DNA of 33,659 bases from Phoronis australis (lineage: Eukaryota; Phoronida; Phoronidae): NCBI GenBank assembly GCA_002633005.1, contig NMRA01000092.1, positions 615,511-649,169 on the forward strand, in the 5' to 3' direction. Each line of letters begins with the position of its first letter. Position 1 is the first letter of the stretch. Positions 1-9,917 of the stretch are shown in pieces. The notes under the pieces are model-generated. The model was not told where the DNA came from. It worked only from the letters and a program-made list of their open reading frames with translations, and did no database searches. Made by a program: the position numbers and the translations under genes.

Positions 1-540
1 AATCCACATGCAAAAATTCACGTCTTTTCCTTCACCCGTTTAAATAGCATCTACGTACGACTGAAAATAGGTCAACATGCACAAGATCCGCCATCTTGAA
101 TGCAACTTCCGGTTTTTTGGGTTGATATAATAGCATTTCACAAAAAACTAATATCCGTAAAATTTCAAAGGAATTGGCCTGATAATGCGCCCTCTACAGG
201 AGAAAACGTTTTTAGGCCAAAATTGAGGTGCGCATGCGCGATCGACGATATTTCCGCCATCTTTAATCGGAAGTAGACAATTTCCGGTATGCTTGTAGCA
301 AACTTCCGGTCCACTTACTGTGCCGATTCTTAGCCTTTTACGTAAAAAATTGTAGCCTCCAGAAGCATTTGAACCTTTAAATGAAAACAAAATGGCCGCC
401 ACAGCCGCCATCTTGGATCCGATTTTGACGAAAAACAATAGGCTTCCAGTACTTCCGGAAGTACGTATTATGTGTAAATTTCGTGATGATCGGACGAAAA
501 TTGCGACCTGTATCGTGCGAACAAACAAAAAAAAAAAACT
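1..540. other. ETS/YY1-motif-rich noncoding stretch
   Basis: No coding signal. The stretch is studded with ACTTCCGG-type (ETS-like) words near 106, 302 and 451, and with GCCATCTT / AAATGGCCGCC (YY1-like) words near 91, 257, 389 and 406. A perfect 16-bp palindrome GTACTTCCGGAAGTAC lies at 449-464 and puts two ETS-like cores head to head. The density suggests an interspersed repeat rather than a unique promoter. A long minus-strand open frame across 148-702 runs through the hairpin array and has no protein-like features, so it is not called. Confidence 0.4.
187..200 (-). promoter_or_regulatory. CTCF-consensus-like site
   Basis: On the minus strand this reads CCTGTAGAGGGCGC. It matches 13 of 14 positions of the published animal CTCF core CCASYAGRKGGCRS; only position 3 differs. 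Binding is inferred, not shown. Confidence 0.3.
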
Positions 541-550
541 TAGTGGAAGA

Positions 551-695
551 GCAACATACTTGGCGAAATTTATTTCGCCAAGTAAAAACTTGACGACAGA
601 GCAACATACTTGTCGGAATTCGAAGAATTCCGCCAAGTAAAAACTTGACGACAGAGCAACATACTTGTCGGAATTCGAAGAATTCCGCCAAGTAA
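551..695. repeat. Tandem array of three palindromic units
   Basis: Three units of 50-55 bp begin with GCAACATACTTG at 551, 601 and 656, the last one partial. Each contains an inverted repeat. In unit 1 a perfect 12-bp stem with a 2-nt centre spans 558-583 (ACTTGGCGAAAT and its complement). In units 2 and 3 a 14-bp stem with one mismatch surrounds a GAA centre (608-638 and 663-693). The inner stem sequence differs between unit 1 and units 2-3 but stays self-complementary. The linker AAAAACTTGACGACAGA separates the units. Confidence 0.85.
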
Positions 696-1025
696 TAATC
701 ATTGTTATGGCCGCACATATTTATATGCCAGTGCATATTGCCGTCATCTCTGTCTGGGCGTCCGGCGTCCGTGGCTGTATCTCCTAAACTCCTTGCAGGA
801 TCGTATGGAAATTTGGCAGGTGTGTTCCTATGGGGTTGACGACATATGACGACGAATTTCGGACCGACCCAAATACCGCTGTGCTCCCTAGTGGCAATTT
901 TGGTTTTTTACGTTTACCTTTGTATGTTCAAGGGTCCTCAACCAATTTTCATGAAACTTGGCACATAGGCATGTGTTAATGAGATGACGCTATCTTTCCG
1001 TTTTTGGATGGATTTGAGTCATTTT

Positions 1026-1039
1026 GCGCCATCTAGTGG
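1026..1039 (-). promoter_or_regulatory. CTCF-consensus-like site in repeat unit 1
   Basis: The minus strand reads CCACTAGATGGCGC, which matches all 14 positions of the consensus CCASYAGRKGGCRS. Whether any factor binds is inference. Confidence 0.4.
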
Positions 1040-1456
1040 CCATTTTTAATATTTTTTGGTCTGTTTTTGGCGTCTGCCCTTCTAATCAACCAAACCACTC
1101 TAAGGATGATTGTGAAAATTGGCATGTATGTTTTTACTTAATGAAGAGGATGGTTGACGATTTTCCAACTTCGACTACTGTGCCCCCTCCTAGTGGCAGT
1201 TTTGTTTGTTTTTGTTGCGATGGCTGTACCTCCTAAATGAATGAAGCAAACGTATTTATATGAAGTTGACAACGGATGACGACCACTTTCAGACAAATTG
1301 AACTACCGGTGTGTTCCCTTGTGGCAATTTTATTTTGTTTTTGTTTACCTTTGTATATTCAAAGGTTCTCAAAGGATTTCCATAAAATTTGGCACATAGA
1401 CATCTATTAACGAGGTGACGCCATCCTCTCGTTTTCGGATGGATTCAAGGTATTTT

Positions 1457-1470
1457 GCGCCACCTAGTGG
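1457..1470 (-). promoter_or_regulatory. CTCF-consensus-like site in repeat unit 2
   Basis: The minus strand reads CCACTAGGTGGCGC, a full 14/14 match to CCASYAGRKGGCRS, 431 bp after the site at 1026. Confidence 0.4.
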
Positions 1471-1898
1471 CCATTGTTATTGTTTTCGAATCTGTTTTTG
1501 CCGTCTGTCCCTCTGTCAACCAAGTTACTCTAAGGATGATTGTGAGAATTGTCATGTATGTTCTTACTGTGAAAAGCACGATTGACAATGATTTTCCATC
1601 ATATTCAACTACTGTGAAGCCTCCTAGTGGCAGTTTTTTGCGCCCATACCTGTATCTCCTAGGCCTTCTGCAGGATCTTTATTATGTTTAGTACCTGTAT
1701 TCATATGAAGTTAACAATAGAAGATGATGACTTTCAGATGGATACAATGAACACTGTGCCTCCTAGTGGCAATTTCACTTTTTCAGCTTTCCTCTGTTTC
1801 TGTGAAGTTCCTCGACGAATTTTCATGAAATTTGGTAAATGGCTGTCTTTTAAAGAAACGGTAACATTTCCGGTTTTCAGACAGATTCAACATATTTT

Positions 1899-1912
1899 GT
1901 GCCATCTAGTGG
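1899..1912 (-). promoter_or_regulatory. CTCF-consensus-like site in repeat unit 3
   Basis: The minus strand reads CCACTAGATGGCAC, a full 14/14 match to CCASYAGRKGGCRS, 442 bp after the site at 1457. The corresponding place in the fourth unit (about 2647) has decayed. Confidence 0.4.
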
Positions 1913-2177
1913 CCTTTTTTACTGTTTTCTTGTCTGTTTTTAGCGTCCACCCTCTGTCAACCAAACTGCTCGTAGGATTATTGTGAAAATTGGCTTTTAT
2001 GTTCTTAGTGTGAAGAGGACGGCTGACGATGATTTTCCGACTTCAATTGCTGTGGCGCCTCTTAGTGGCAGTTTTGTTTTTTGCCCCCTTAGCTGTATCT
2101 GATAAGCCCTCTGCAGGATCTTTATTAAATTGAGCATGTGTATTCATTTAAAGTTTACAACAGAAGACGACAACTTA

Positions 2178-2484
2178 ACTGTGAAAAATATACTCACATT
2201 CGACCATTTTTTATACGGAATTCTGCCCTACGTCAAATATTCCAAAATAACTTGAAAGGTCTAGCGAAATTCATTCAAGACGCTTTGCAGCTTAGAAGTA
2301 AGTATTTGTTTATAAACTAGTCTGAAGTAGTCATATTTGAATGCGCAATATGTTATGTAATGGTTTAATTAGTATTAGGTTACCGAGTAAGCCCATTGAG
2401 GCTGGGGGCTGTGGTGATTATTCTGTCTGAGATTGTATTTACTGGCACCCTTATGTCACTACAATAAATGAATAATAATAAAAT
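2178..2484 (+). mobile_element. 5'-truncated LINE 3' end inserted in family A repeat
   Basis: The fourth family A unit is broken between GACGACAACTT and TTCAGACGG, words that are contiguous in the neighbouring units. The ~307 bp insert begins in an open frame of 46 codons ending at the stop at 2318-2320. Its sequence (with IRPFFIRNSALRQIF and NNLKGLAKFIQDAL) resembles the short C-terminal tail of LINE ORF2 proteins. A ~150 bp 3' UTR-like stretch follows and ends in an AATAAATGAATAATAATAAAA tail-like run at about 2464-2484. The tail and orientation fit target-primed reverse transcription. LINE identity rests on this pattern, and the clade cannot be named. Confidence 0.55.
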
Positions 2485-2760
2485 TCAGACGGATCCGACC
2501 AACGTTTAGCCCCCTAGTGGCAATTTCATTTCTTCTGTTTTGCTCTGTTGCTCTAAAGTTCCTTGGCAGATTTTCATGCAAGGTGGTAAATAGCTTTCTC
2601 TTAAAAAATGGTGTCATTTACGTGTTTTTGATGGATTCGAAGTATTTTGCACCATCCAATGGCCAGTTCTATGATCAAAATAAACAACCTAGAAGCACAC
2701 CGTTTGGAGTACATTTGTGGGTGCATTTCAATGCTTCGCATTGCTCTTGTTGATAACCAC
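2485..2760 (+). repeat. Family A repeat, last unit and 3' end
   Basis: The fourth unit continues after the LINE insertion: CCCCCTAGTGGCAATTT at 2510-2526, TTTTCATGCAAGG near 2571 and CACCATCCAATGGCC near 2650. It closes with a segment (GGTGCATTTCAATGC near 2719) also seen at 21024-21050 and 25670-25690. That shared closing segment may mark the true 3' end of the family. Confidence 0.7.
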
Positions 2761-2830
2761 GTGAAGTCCTTCCTATCTAAGATTGACTCACATGTTGACA
2801 CTGAATCATGGTAGTAGTAGCACCACTAAA

Positions 2831-3163
2831 GGCCTTTTCATACTGACTGAACTCCGGTCTGAGTGGAGGGTCGATGTAAACTGCAAAGTTAACCAAACCA
2901 TTTATACTGGCTTCGGTAGTTAATGGACTTCAAAGTAAACTGTAGGTGACACGGTTGTCATCGAAGCAATCGTAAGGTAGCGCTGCACGCTAAAATTTAT
3001 TTTATTAAGACAATTCGGGAACATTTATATGTGCTCCGCTCTTAAATCCACCTGTTCACTGCGAAGTTGGCGCTTTTAACTTTGATCCAGGACCGAATTT
3101 AAGTGTTTATACTGACTGCAACTCTTTAAAACGTCCAGGCGTCAACATTAGTATGAAAGACCC
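2831..3163. mobile_element. Small inverted-repeat element (MITE-like)
   Basis: The left end GGCCTTTTCATACT (2831-2844) is matched imperfectly in inverse orientation by AGTATGAAAGACCC (3150-3163). The ~330 bp interior has no open frame of note. Related words (GTCAGTATGAACC near 15318, CATACTGGTTAA near 20144) suggest other decayed copies in the window. No clear target duplication was found. Confidence 0.45.
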
Positions 3164-3191
3164 TTATTATAAAACCTGTATTATAAGAACA

Positions 3192-3275
3192 GTACCGTAT
3201 TTGCCCTAATAAGCACCCATGCCCCTATAAGCGCCCACACGCATTTTCAGACTTCGCTAAAATAAGCACCCAGTT
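3192..3275. mobile_element. DNA transposon terminus fragment
   Basis: TACCGTATTTGCCCTAATAA is followed by repeated AAGCACCC / AAGCGCCC words. This resembles the ends of the element at 21691-23505, which also begins TACCGTAAAC and carries GGGCGCTTAA arrays. No matching opposite end was seen nearby, so this is called a solo or truncated end. Confidence 0.4.
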
Positions 3276-4080
3276 CATGAATGTGTACATTCGAAAAATG
3301 CCTACCTGCAGTTCTACAATTCTAGAGTTACGTCTTCAATTTATCAATAAGATATGACAGTCCTGAAAAAAGTCATTGAGCATGGAATTTGTAGACCACG
3401 AGCCTCACCGCTATGTATGTATTTAGCTGTGACTATACTCTGCAAACTTCTGCCGTGCTTCAAAAAGAATGCAAGTTTTGCTGGTCTTGTGAGAAACATG
3501 TCCCATAATGCCCTAGCCTTTCAGAACAGATGCAGTGTACTTGTCAAAGGGATTGTATTGTATCTTTCCCCTACTGATCTTCTCTCTCAATAGGCATCCA
3601 AATTTCTTTGTACATGTGAAAACCGCAAGTCGAAGACTACTAAAAAATTGACCTTTATTAAAAGCACGTGGGCAAGAAGCGCGCGCTACATGCATGTACC
3701 TCACCAAAGACATTAGTCTTCGACATTTGTCTTCAGGAACTATCCATGAAACGGGTAGGAATGGACTTAGGTGGGTGTGTGGGTGGATGTAGCCTTAGCA
3801 AAAGGCAATTAGTCTGTCCAAGTGAGCTGAGCACCCCAAACAACAGTTATTGGCTCTCTGACGTTGGGCAAGTGATGCACCGTGTATAATGAGGTGCAGT
3901 ATGGTTTACCACACCAAATCTTGGCTCCTCAAATTTCTCATTAAGAATAAGGATTGAGAAATTTTTGCTGGCTCACTGCCATGGTTGGTACCATATACTA
4001 CATTTGTTCTCATTGGGGTATCTACTTTCAGACACTCTCTAAAATTTGGGACACCAAAAACTCTAGTCATGGGACATCAG
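3276..4080. other. Unannotated stretch
   Basis: No supported gene. The only structure noted is a 10-bp perfect inverted repeat, AAATTTCTCA at 3931-3940 with its complement at 3955-3964. The open frames of 66-79 codons here show no recognisable protein features. Confidence 0.5.
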
Positions 4081-4528
4081 CAATTGACCTATCGCCACGA
4101 TTTTGACTGACGGCTTTACTGACCCATTGGAACAGCATTCTTGACATACATTCGTCTACAATTCCAAGCCGCCATTTTACCCGACAAACAACACGTCACA
4201 CGTCGGTAGAGCTTATTTTAATCTATTACTCAAGAAATTATGCAATAAGAATGATGAGACGAAGTTGCTACGGTGTGTGTATTATTCCGAAAGCCATTAC
4301 ACAGCTCAAGAAGAATATGCCGTCACTTTTTGGGCATTCCCAAAGCCAAAAACTGCTGTTGAAAGGTGGGAATGATGGATCAAACTGTGTGGATGGCCAC
4401 ACAAGCAGCTGAACTTGGCAATATAGCTTGATTACTCCAGGGCTAAACACAATTATTTTTGTTCCAAGGTACTGACTAAATATTTTTGAATATTGAAAAA
4501 CTGCAGCATTTGATATTATGGTTACCAT

Positions 4529-4714
4529 TTAGTGGATTTCATAGGGTGGTATCTGGTTGGTACTATCCGCATAAATTCTCGATTTTGGCTTGATATAGCA
4601 GTTTTTTAGTTTTAACTTCTCAGAGGCACAGTGTACACAATTATCTATTTTTGAGAGACCATCATCCAAGTTTAACTGTTTAATGGGAAGACCATTCACA
4701 CTGAGTTCAGCCTT
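4529..4714 (-). pseudogene. Exon-like open segment, unrecognised protein
   Basis: On the minus strand a splice-acceptor-like CATCTTGTTTCTAG precedes 61 open codons that end in a TAA stop at 4529-4531. The peptide begins KAELSVNGLPIKQLNLDDG and includes DNCVHCASEKLKLKNC, a cysteine-containing stretch. It lies 370 bp downstream of the SWIM-like exon on the same strand, so the two could be consecutive exons of one gene inside the element. I do not recognise a family. The coding call rests on the acceptor and on residue composition only. Confidence 0.3.
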
Positions 4715-5087
4715 CTAGAAACAAGATGTAAATAGTTTTTTTACTGTCACCAATCTCAAGAAAATAATTACGGTCCATTTCCGTCCATTAACTTGTCTTG
4801 GACAAAGCCGTAGACCTACCGAGCTAAGTGCTTAGGACAAGATGAGTGTGTACCTGAGCTATGAACCTGGGTTTTTTTAATCAAAATATTTCATTTGAGG
4901 ATTAGATCAGCATAAACAGTGCTATCGACTCGACCAACTTCACTCGAGAAATCCCATCTTGTGACCTACTTTTCATTGGCGGAATTTTGCAGACCGAAGA
5001 ATAAAAATATCGCCGAATCTTCACTGATTTTGTTCAAGATATCCTGACTTGACATCGTACAGATAATTACGACTTTAAGGTACATAC

Positions 5088-5364
5088 CCAGCTCTACATG
5101 AACATATCACATCAGTGGCCTTGTCATTTGTCAGGTGCAGGTGAACCCCGTGTGAGGTTCTTTGGATTTTGGCTGGCTCCAAAATACTTTTCCTCGAACA
5201 CTTTTTTTTACCATCACTTTTATAAATTCTCACTTCATAAACGAACGACTCTTTGCCGAAAAGCATAGCCTGTTGTCTTTGCCAAAGCGTTTTCGGATGG
5301 TCCAAAAACACTCATCCATTCCATCAGGAAAATTGTTCAGTGATGGTATGTTTGCCTCCGACAT
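5088..5364 (-). pseudogene. Exon-like segment with half SWIM zinc-finger motif
   Basis: On the minus strand an ATG at 5362-5364 opens a frame starting MSEANIPSLNNFPDGMDECF. A different phase, open from about 5311, carries SDGKKKCSRKSILEPAKIQ and ends DKATDVICSCRAG. The segment stops at a consensus splice donor (GTATGT at 5087-5082). The C-x-C-x-A-G ending is how the first half of SWIM zinc fingers (CxCx(n)CxH) typically looks. These occur in many invertebrate proteins together with YqaJ-type nuclease domains, usually followed by C-x-H in the next exon. The C-x-H half was not found here. The phase change between the ATG and the motif argues for a pseudogene or a mis-chosen start. Confidence 0.35.
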
Positions 5365-5694
5365 CTTGTTACTTTGTCGGGTGTCACGTTACTTTTTCCA
5401 AGGGGGCTTAGCTTGCGATACGTCAATTCATTGTATTTCTCAAATGTTAGACATTGCGTTTTCTATATAGTATCTAGTATGAACATAGAAATTCCTGGAA
5501 ATAGCCGCCACTGCAACGTTTTCATGCATCCGGCTCTACAGAGCATAAGATCGGGGTGACTGATTATTGAATCGTAATTCTTGAATTTGGTACAGTCAAT
5601 GTTGCCAATTTTTTAAATTCAGTACAAGCTCCCAACTTGAGTAAAACAACTTATTTTTTACTATCCCAAACTAGGGAATTTTTACCACGCAATT

Positions 5695-5764
5695 TTGTTA
5701 CTCACTTTAAGGCTAGAGCCTCTTGCAGATTGTTACTCACATTAAGGCTAGAGTCTGTAGAAGA
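5695..5764 (+). repeat. 35-bp tandem duplication
   Basis: TTGTTACTCACTTTAAGGC begins one unit at 5695-5729. A diverged second unit, TTGTTACTCACATTAAGGC, occupies 5730-5764. Confidence 0.75.
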
Positions 5765-6270
5765 TTGTTTCTAGGCTGGAAAGTTTTACCCCTGTCCACT
5801 TAAATCTCAGGGCTTGGATTTTCCTCATTTACGAGGATTTGCTCTTCTTCTGTTTTAGTTTACACCACAGGAAATATTTCTATCACATAAACCTATTTAT
5901 TTGTAGAGTGATACATCACCTGGATATTTTTCCCCCTTTTTGTCATTGATCATTCCAAGCCCTTAACGCAGATGTGTATGAATATCATTCATAGGCACAT
6001 GCCACGTTAATTGCGTGTCAGTGTTGTAATCAAAATGTTCACTGCTTTAACTGCATGGTCCACATACAATTATGTTTCATAAATAATTGTTTGAGATCAT
6101 AAAGCATATGGTAATTGGTTGTCTAGAGCTGCTGGTAAGTGATAGGGGCTACCTGTGTAAACGCATGTCCTGATAAAATAAAATTTTGTTTAAGTGCTTG
6201 TAGCAGCCTTTGGAAAATATTAAATAATTACGGCAATTATTTGACCCATATTATTTTGTGCTCCCACATA
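5765..6270. other. Unannotated stretch
   Basis: AT-rich sequence with no repeat, RNA gene or protein-like open frame that I can support. Confidence 0.5.
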
Positions 6271-6350
6271 TTTTTGTGTATGTGTATGTGGTTGGGTGTA
6301 CGCCTGTGCATGCATGCGTGTGCACGTGCAAATGTGTGTGTGTGTGTGTA
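6271..6350 (+). repeat. TG-rich microsatellite
   Basis: Alternating purine-pyrimidine run (TGTGTATGTGTATGTGG, GCATGCATGCGTGTGCACGT), closing with (TG)8 at 6334-6349. It gives rise to spurious cysteine- and histidine-rich open frames on both strands. Confidence 0.85.
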
Positions 6351-6739
6351 TTGGTGCAGATGTCAGTATCACATTCAGATGCATGTTTATGTAATATAAT
6401 AAACATGATCTTATGGATAGGACAGTACGAACCAATTTTCGGAGGGATCTGGCTACTGGGGTACCCCCATAAGTCACAGATAGATATGCTAATTCTTCAC
6501 TTAGTTAGCCCACAATATGGCCAACTAGTGAAATTCTGTTTTGTTAAATTTCTCCACAAAAGGAAAGATTAAGAACATTTTAGTCTATTACAAGCTTGGA
6601 TTGTAGTGTGTTGATGTCATAAAATGTCATTTGATGAAACTTCAATTATTTGAAAAAGGGTAACCAGCCTTTAAAAATGGGAAAATGGCAATTTTGGGAA
6701 TTATTGTTGTGTAAAATAAGTGGAAAATTGCCATATCTA

Positions 6740-6830
6740 TAAAGGAAATGGTGTTGCTTTCCTGTTTTCAGATTGATTCAACGTATTCGTTGCTACCTAA
6801 TGGCCGCTTTTACTTTTTTGCCGTCATGTA
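6740..6830 (+). repeat. Family A repeat, isolated fragment
   Basis: AAAGGAAATGGTGTTGC, CAGATTGATTCAACGTATT and CTACCTAATGGCCGC match in order the 1853-1916 part of the tandem array (AAAGAAACGGTAAC, CAGACAGATTCAACATATT, CCATCTAGTGGCC). The CTCF-like word is degraded here. Confidence 0.6.
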
Positions 6831-7134
6831 CTCATACACAGCCGAACCGCATTTTTTCCTGTTTCCCACACTGTCAGCCAATAGACGTTTTTACTCAATA
6901 CAATTTCACACTAATTCAACTTGTAAATATGCAAGGGTTGCTCTTAACCGTTCCTACTTTTTTGCACTTTTTAAACTTTTACCCTCTTTTGCTATTTTGT
7001 TATGAAGTTCATTCCTACTTTACTTTTTGTGAAAAGCTGTTGGGAAGCTTGCAATTATATCTTTGATTTGCTTTTATTGTTTGAATTATTTAAACATCAG
7101 AATAAACTGAAGAATGGGAGTTCTCCTGTGATTA

Positions 7135-7528
7135 GTGCCATTTACACTTACAAAGTTGACACGGAACAGCTGACACAGAACTGAGCGAATTGTTCCAGTG
7201 TGTAAACGGACTGACACGGAGCAAATTGACACAGCGGTGACAAATTTTTGCCACCCGTTCGTGAGGTAGAGTAATTTGCGCGAAACTGGAGCAAGGCGGA
7301 GAGGATCATCTCTACTGCGCTTGTGCAATGACCTTCATACAAGTTCTTTGTCTCTGCAACTCTGGTCATTTGTAAACTGGCTGTGCATGTGCGATCCAGT
7401 CTGTCCAGTCTTCAATTTCCGCCTTGCCACGGTTAGTGAGTTGTGTGACTGTGTAAACGGCCACTTGACACAGGTCAATTTGCTCTGTGTCAGTTGCGCC
7501 AGGCCAAAAGTTGATGTCTAAAGGGGAC
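7135..7528. mobile_element. ~0.4 kb MITE with TA target duplication
   Basis: The left end GTGCCATTTACACTTAC (7135-7151) is followed by AAAGTTGACAC. In inverse orientation the right end reads GTCCCCTTTAGACATCAAC (7528-7510), followed by TTTTGGC. Each end is flanked by TA (7133-7134, 7529-7530). GACACGGA / TGACACAG words repeat near both ends. There is no coding capacity. The ends are shared with the larger element at 12159-14050, which is a candidate relative with an internal ORF. Confidence 0.6.
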
Positions 7529-7908
7529 TATTGTTCCTTGGTGCAAGTCAGTTGTTGCTCTTTCTCCACAGATGGTTTGTTTATTCTGAGAATGATTGGC
7601 ATATCACACCAGTGTTATCTAGTTAATGGTTAACTTATGGCAACTGTTCTGTCATAGACTTGTCAATATTTGCCATTCCAGGAGTTTACTGTTGACCTTT
7701 GGCTTGCACATTTTACTAATAACTCATTAAAGTTCATAGAAACTTGAAGTCATTTCTGTTGTGAGCTGCCAAAATAGGACAAATGGACTAGTAGAATAAA
7801 TATGTACAGCCTAATCTGTTAATTGATGTTCATTTGACTGAATATACCATAACTGCATGGAATAAAGTCAACGAACCTAGATAACATTTTTGGTCTTCAC
7901 TCTGAGGA
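7529..7908. other. Unannotated stretch
   Basis: AT-rich sequence between two transposons. Nothing supported. Confidence 0.4.
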
Positions 7909-7913
7909 CTTTC

Positions 7914-9895
7914 CAGGGATATTACCCAGGTTTCAAAACTCGGCTTGCCACCTGGGTGAGTGAGCCAGAAAATCTACTCGCCCAGCCCAAAATTCAGTCG
8001 CCTAGTCGTCAGTCACCACTAACTTGCAGCCAGCGTCAATAAAAGTGATCGTTTCATGCGTTGATGTCACCATCTATTAGGTTTGTTAGGTCTAATATCG
8101 TTTTTAGAAGATGTAGAATTCCTACCAACAAAATTTCGACGTCGATGAATTCCCAGCAACGCAAGCCGTAGCCTTGGCGCAAAGCTGCATACTAATATAC
8201 AGCTATGTGCCGATGTGGGTAAAAGATTGACTAGATAAAATCTTACACAAAATTAGTGTCATTAAAAACTACTTTTCCTTGAGTACACTAAATTATTTAC
8301 CGTTTTTGGGGATAATAGGCGTTCTACAATTATTCAGCTGCTAAAATTGCGGCATTTTCTTTGCGTCAGCTTTCAGTGCCATGAAATATTGTGTTGGATT
8401 CTTCAATCAAATGTCATTCTTTCACTAGGTTGCATACACGTAACAACAAATTATCGCAATTGGTTTCACTTCAATACAAGTTTTTAATATTTTAATACCA
8501 GCAAACCAAATTTCAGAGAGATGTCGTAAAACTTTAGGAAATGGCGTGTGTCACGAGCATACTGTTTTCAAAACAACGACTTACTTTTTTTTGTTACAAA
8601 GGGTGAGAAAAACCCAAGAAAATGACATTTATTAGATTGTTCTTCATTTAAACGGCTGTAACGGGCAAGGTGAGTGGCAGTTGACTCCTAGATTTTGCAT
8701 GCACTACCTGCCAGTCTTTAGCTCTACATGTTGATACTAGTTTCAGTGCGAGGTGATGAGCAGAACTACCCGGGCTGTGTGCAATTTCGAGAACTGTTGG
8801 AGATCAACACAGTGGTATCTAACTGTATTTTTACAAAAGTCTTCCTACAGCTAGCTGGCTGGCTACACAAGACAATACGTACGCCATCCAACATAGAAAC
8901 TACATTTTAATTAAAATTGCTTGCCATCTTCTGTGTCTCAAAGCCAGGCCTGCCCTTTCTGCCGATCTGATTCAAAATCTCGCCTTCTTGTTTTCCTCAT
9001 AAGCTGCATGATATTTTTTTCTGCTGTAGTTTACTTGGAAGGAGGGCTGATTCCATTTAAAAAACTCCACATTGTTATGCTTGACAAATGAAAATGAGAA
9101 CACCCAAGACGATAGCACGTGCACCAGTCGTGCTCAAGTCAACGTGCGTATCACGATTCTGCCTCATGCGTAGACTAGACTGGAACAGTTTTCAAAGAAT
9201 GGTAATAATACTTATTGTCTTACTAGTGGACGCACCAAGAAACGCTGTGCTGTACTGCTAAATCATATGGCTGGACCATAACACGGAAAAAGCCTTGCAC
9301 CTGGAAATCTCATGGCGCACCAAATAGACTATACGTGTATGATCAATCTAGCTAAAATTGCGATATTTTATTTTGCTAATAACGATAACAAGGACAACCA
9401 TTTTAACATATATGTGTTCACTGTTATTATTTATAAAATAATCTTGGCTAAAATTATAATAAGAAGTAAGTTCCAATTAGTAATATGGTATTTCACTTGC
9501 TGTAAGCACATGGACCGGTTTTCCGCCTTTCCCATCTTTTTCTTCGTTTCGGACTTGTCCACCTTTGTGTAGGACCTACCACACGTCACACTCACTGTGA
9601 CCTTTTGCATTGACGAATCGCATAACAGTTAACATCTACTGGTGGGAGCGCACTGCGCTGATGTTTTTACTGTTGGAGCATCGACATGCGGACCAAACTT
9701 AACCTTAAGACTTTTTTCATGATAAAAACAGCTTAGGGAGGAGAGAATTTACTCATTTTTTTCTGGGAAACGATTGAGTGCTTTTGCACTCTGAAAATTC
9801 GCTCGCCACCTGGGTGAACGGCAAGTGAACTTCTACTCGCCTAGCACCATTTCTACTCGCATTGGCGACTAGGCGAGTGTCTAAGTATATCCCTG
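7914..9895. mobile_element. ~2 kb non-autonomous DNA transposon, 5-bp TSD
   Basis: The outer ends are CAGGGATAT (7914-7922) and its complement ATATCCCTG (9887-9895). The 5-bp word CTTTC flanks both sides (7909-7913 and 9896-9900). The subterminal regions share inverted words: GCCACCTGGGTGA near 7949 and 9806, and ACTCGCC/GCCTAG near 7977-8004, 9835 and 9870. A terminal CAGGG with a 5-bp duplication would fit a hAT-like element with short target duplications, but no transposase is visible and the interior is broken by stops. The insertion sits 17 bp beyond the end of the PLE remnant at 9918-10310 (minus). Confidence 0.65.
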
Positions 9896-9917
9896 CTTTC
9901 TCAAACTAATTGTGGCG

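Larger units (their letters stand above)
740..2177 (+). repeat. Diverged tandem array, ~430-445 bp units (family A)
   Basis: The same ordered set of words recurs: GTGGCAATTT at 891, 1321 and 1766, with a fourth at 2517 past an insertion; GCGCCAYCTAGTGG-type words at 1026, 1457 and 1899; TAGTGGCAG at about 1191, 1625 and 2063. Spacings are 430, 445 and, after removing the LINE insertion, about 440. Words such as TTTTCATGAAA and TCTGTTTTT accompany each unit. Open frames inside the units do not stay open between units, so this is treated as noncoding. Single copies of the same family occur at about 6740, 20940 and 25390. Confidence 0.85.
4081..5429. mobile_element. DNA element with AATTGACSTATCGC ends
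   Basis: The left end (4081-4095) reads CAATTGACCTATCGC and the right end (5415-5429), on the opposite strand, reads GAATTGACGTATCGC. Inside the left end, a segment with AAGCCGCCATTTTACC and GACAAACAACACG (about 4169-4198) recurs near 13717-13745. Inside the right end, the AAGGGGGC..AGCTTGCGAT segment (5400-5420) recurs near 13785-13804. The 13.7 kb copy is therefore a compact relative of this one. The interior carries exon-like minus-strand pieces described separately. The superfamily is not assigned. Confidence 0.5.

Noticed and set aside
148-702. 184-codon minus-strand open frame, the longest in the window
   Set aside because: Its beginning repeats because of the tandem hairpin array (repeated LAEFFEFRQVCCS-type stretches), the rest crosses a motif-rich noncoding repeat, and no domain is visible.
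6139-6572. Cysteine- and histidine-rich open frames on both strands
   Set aside because: They arise from the TG/CA microsatellite at 6271-6350.
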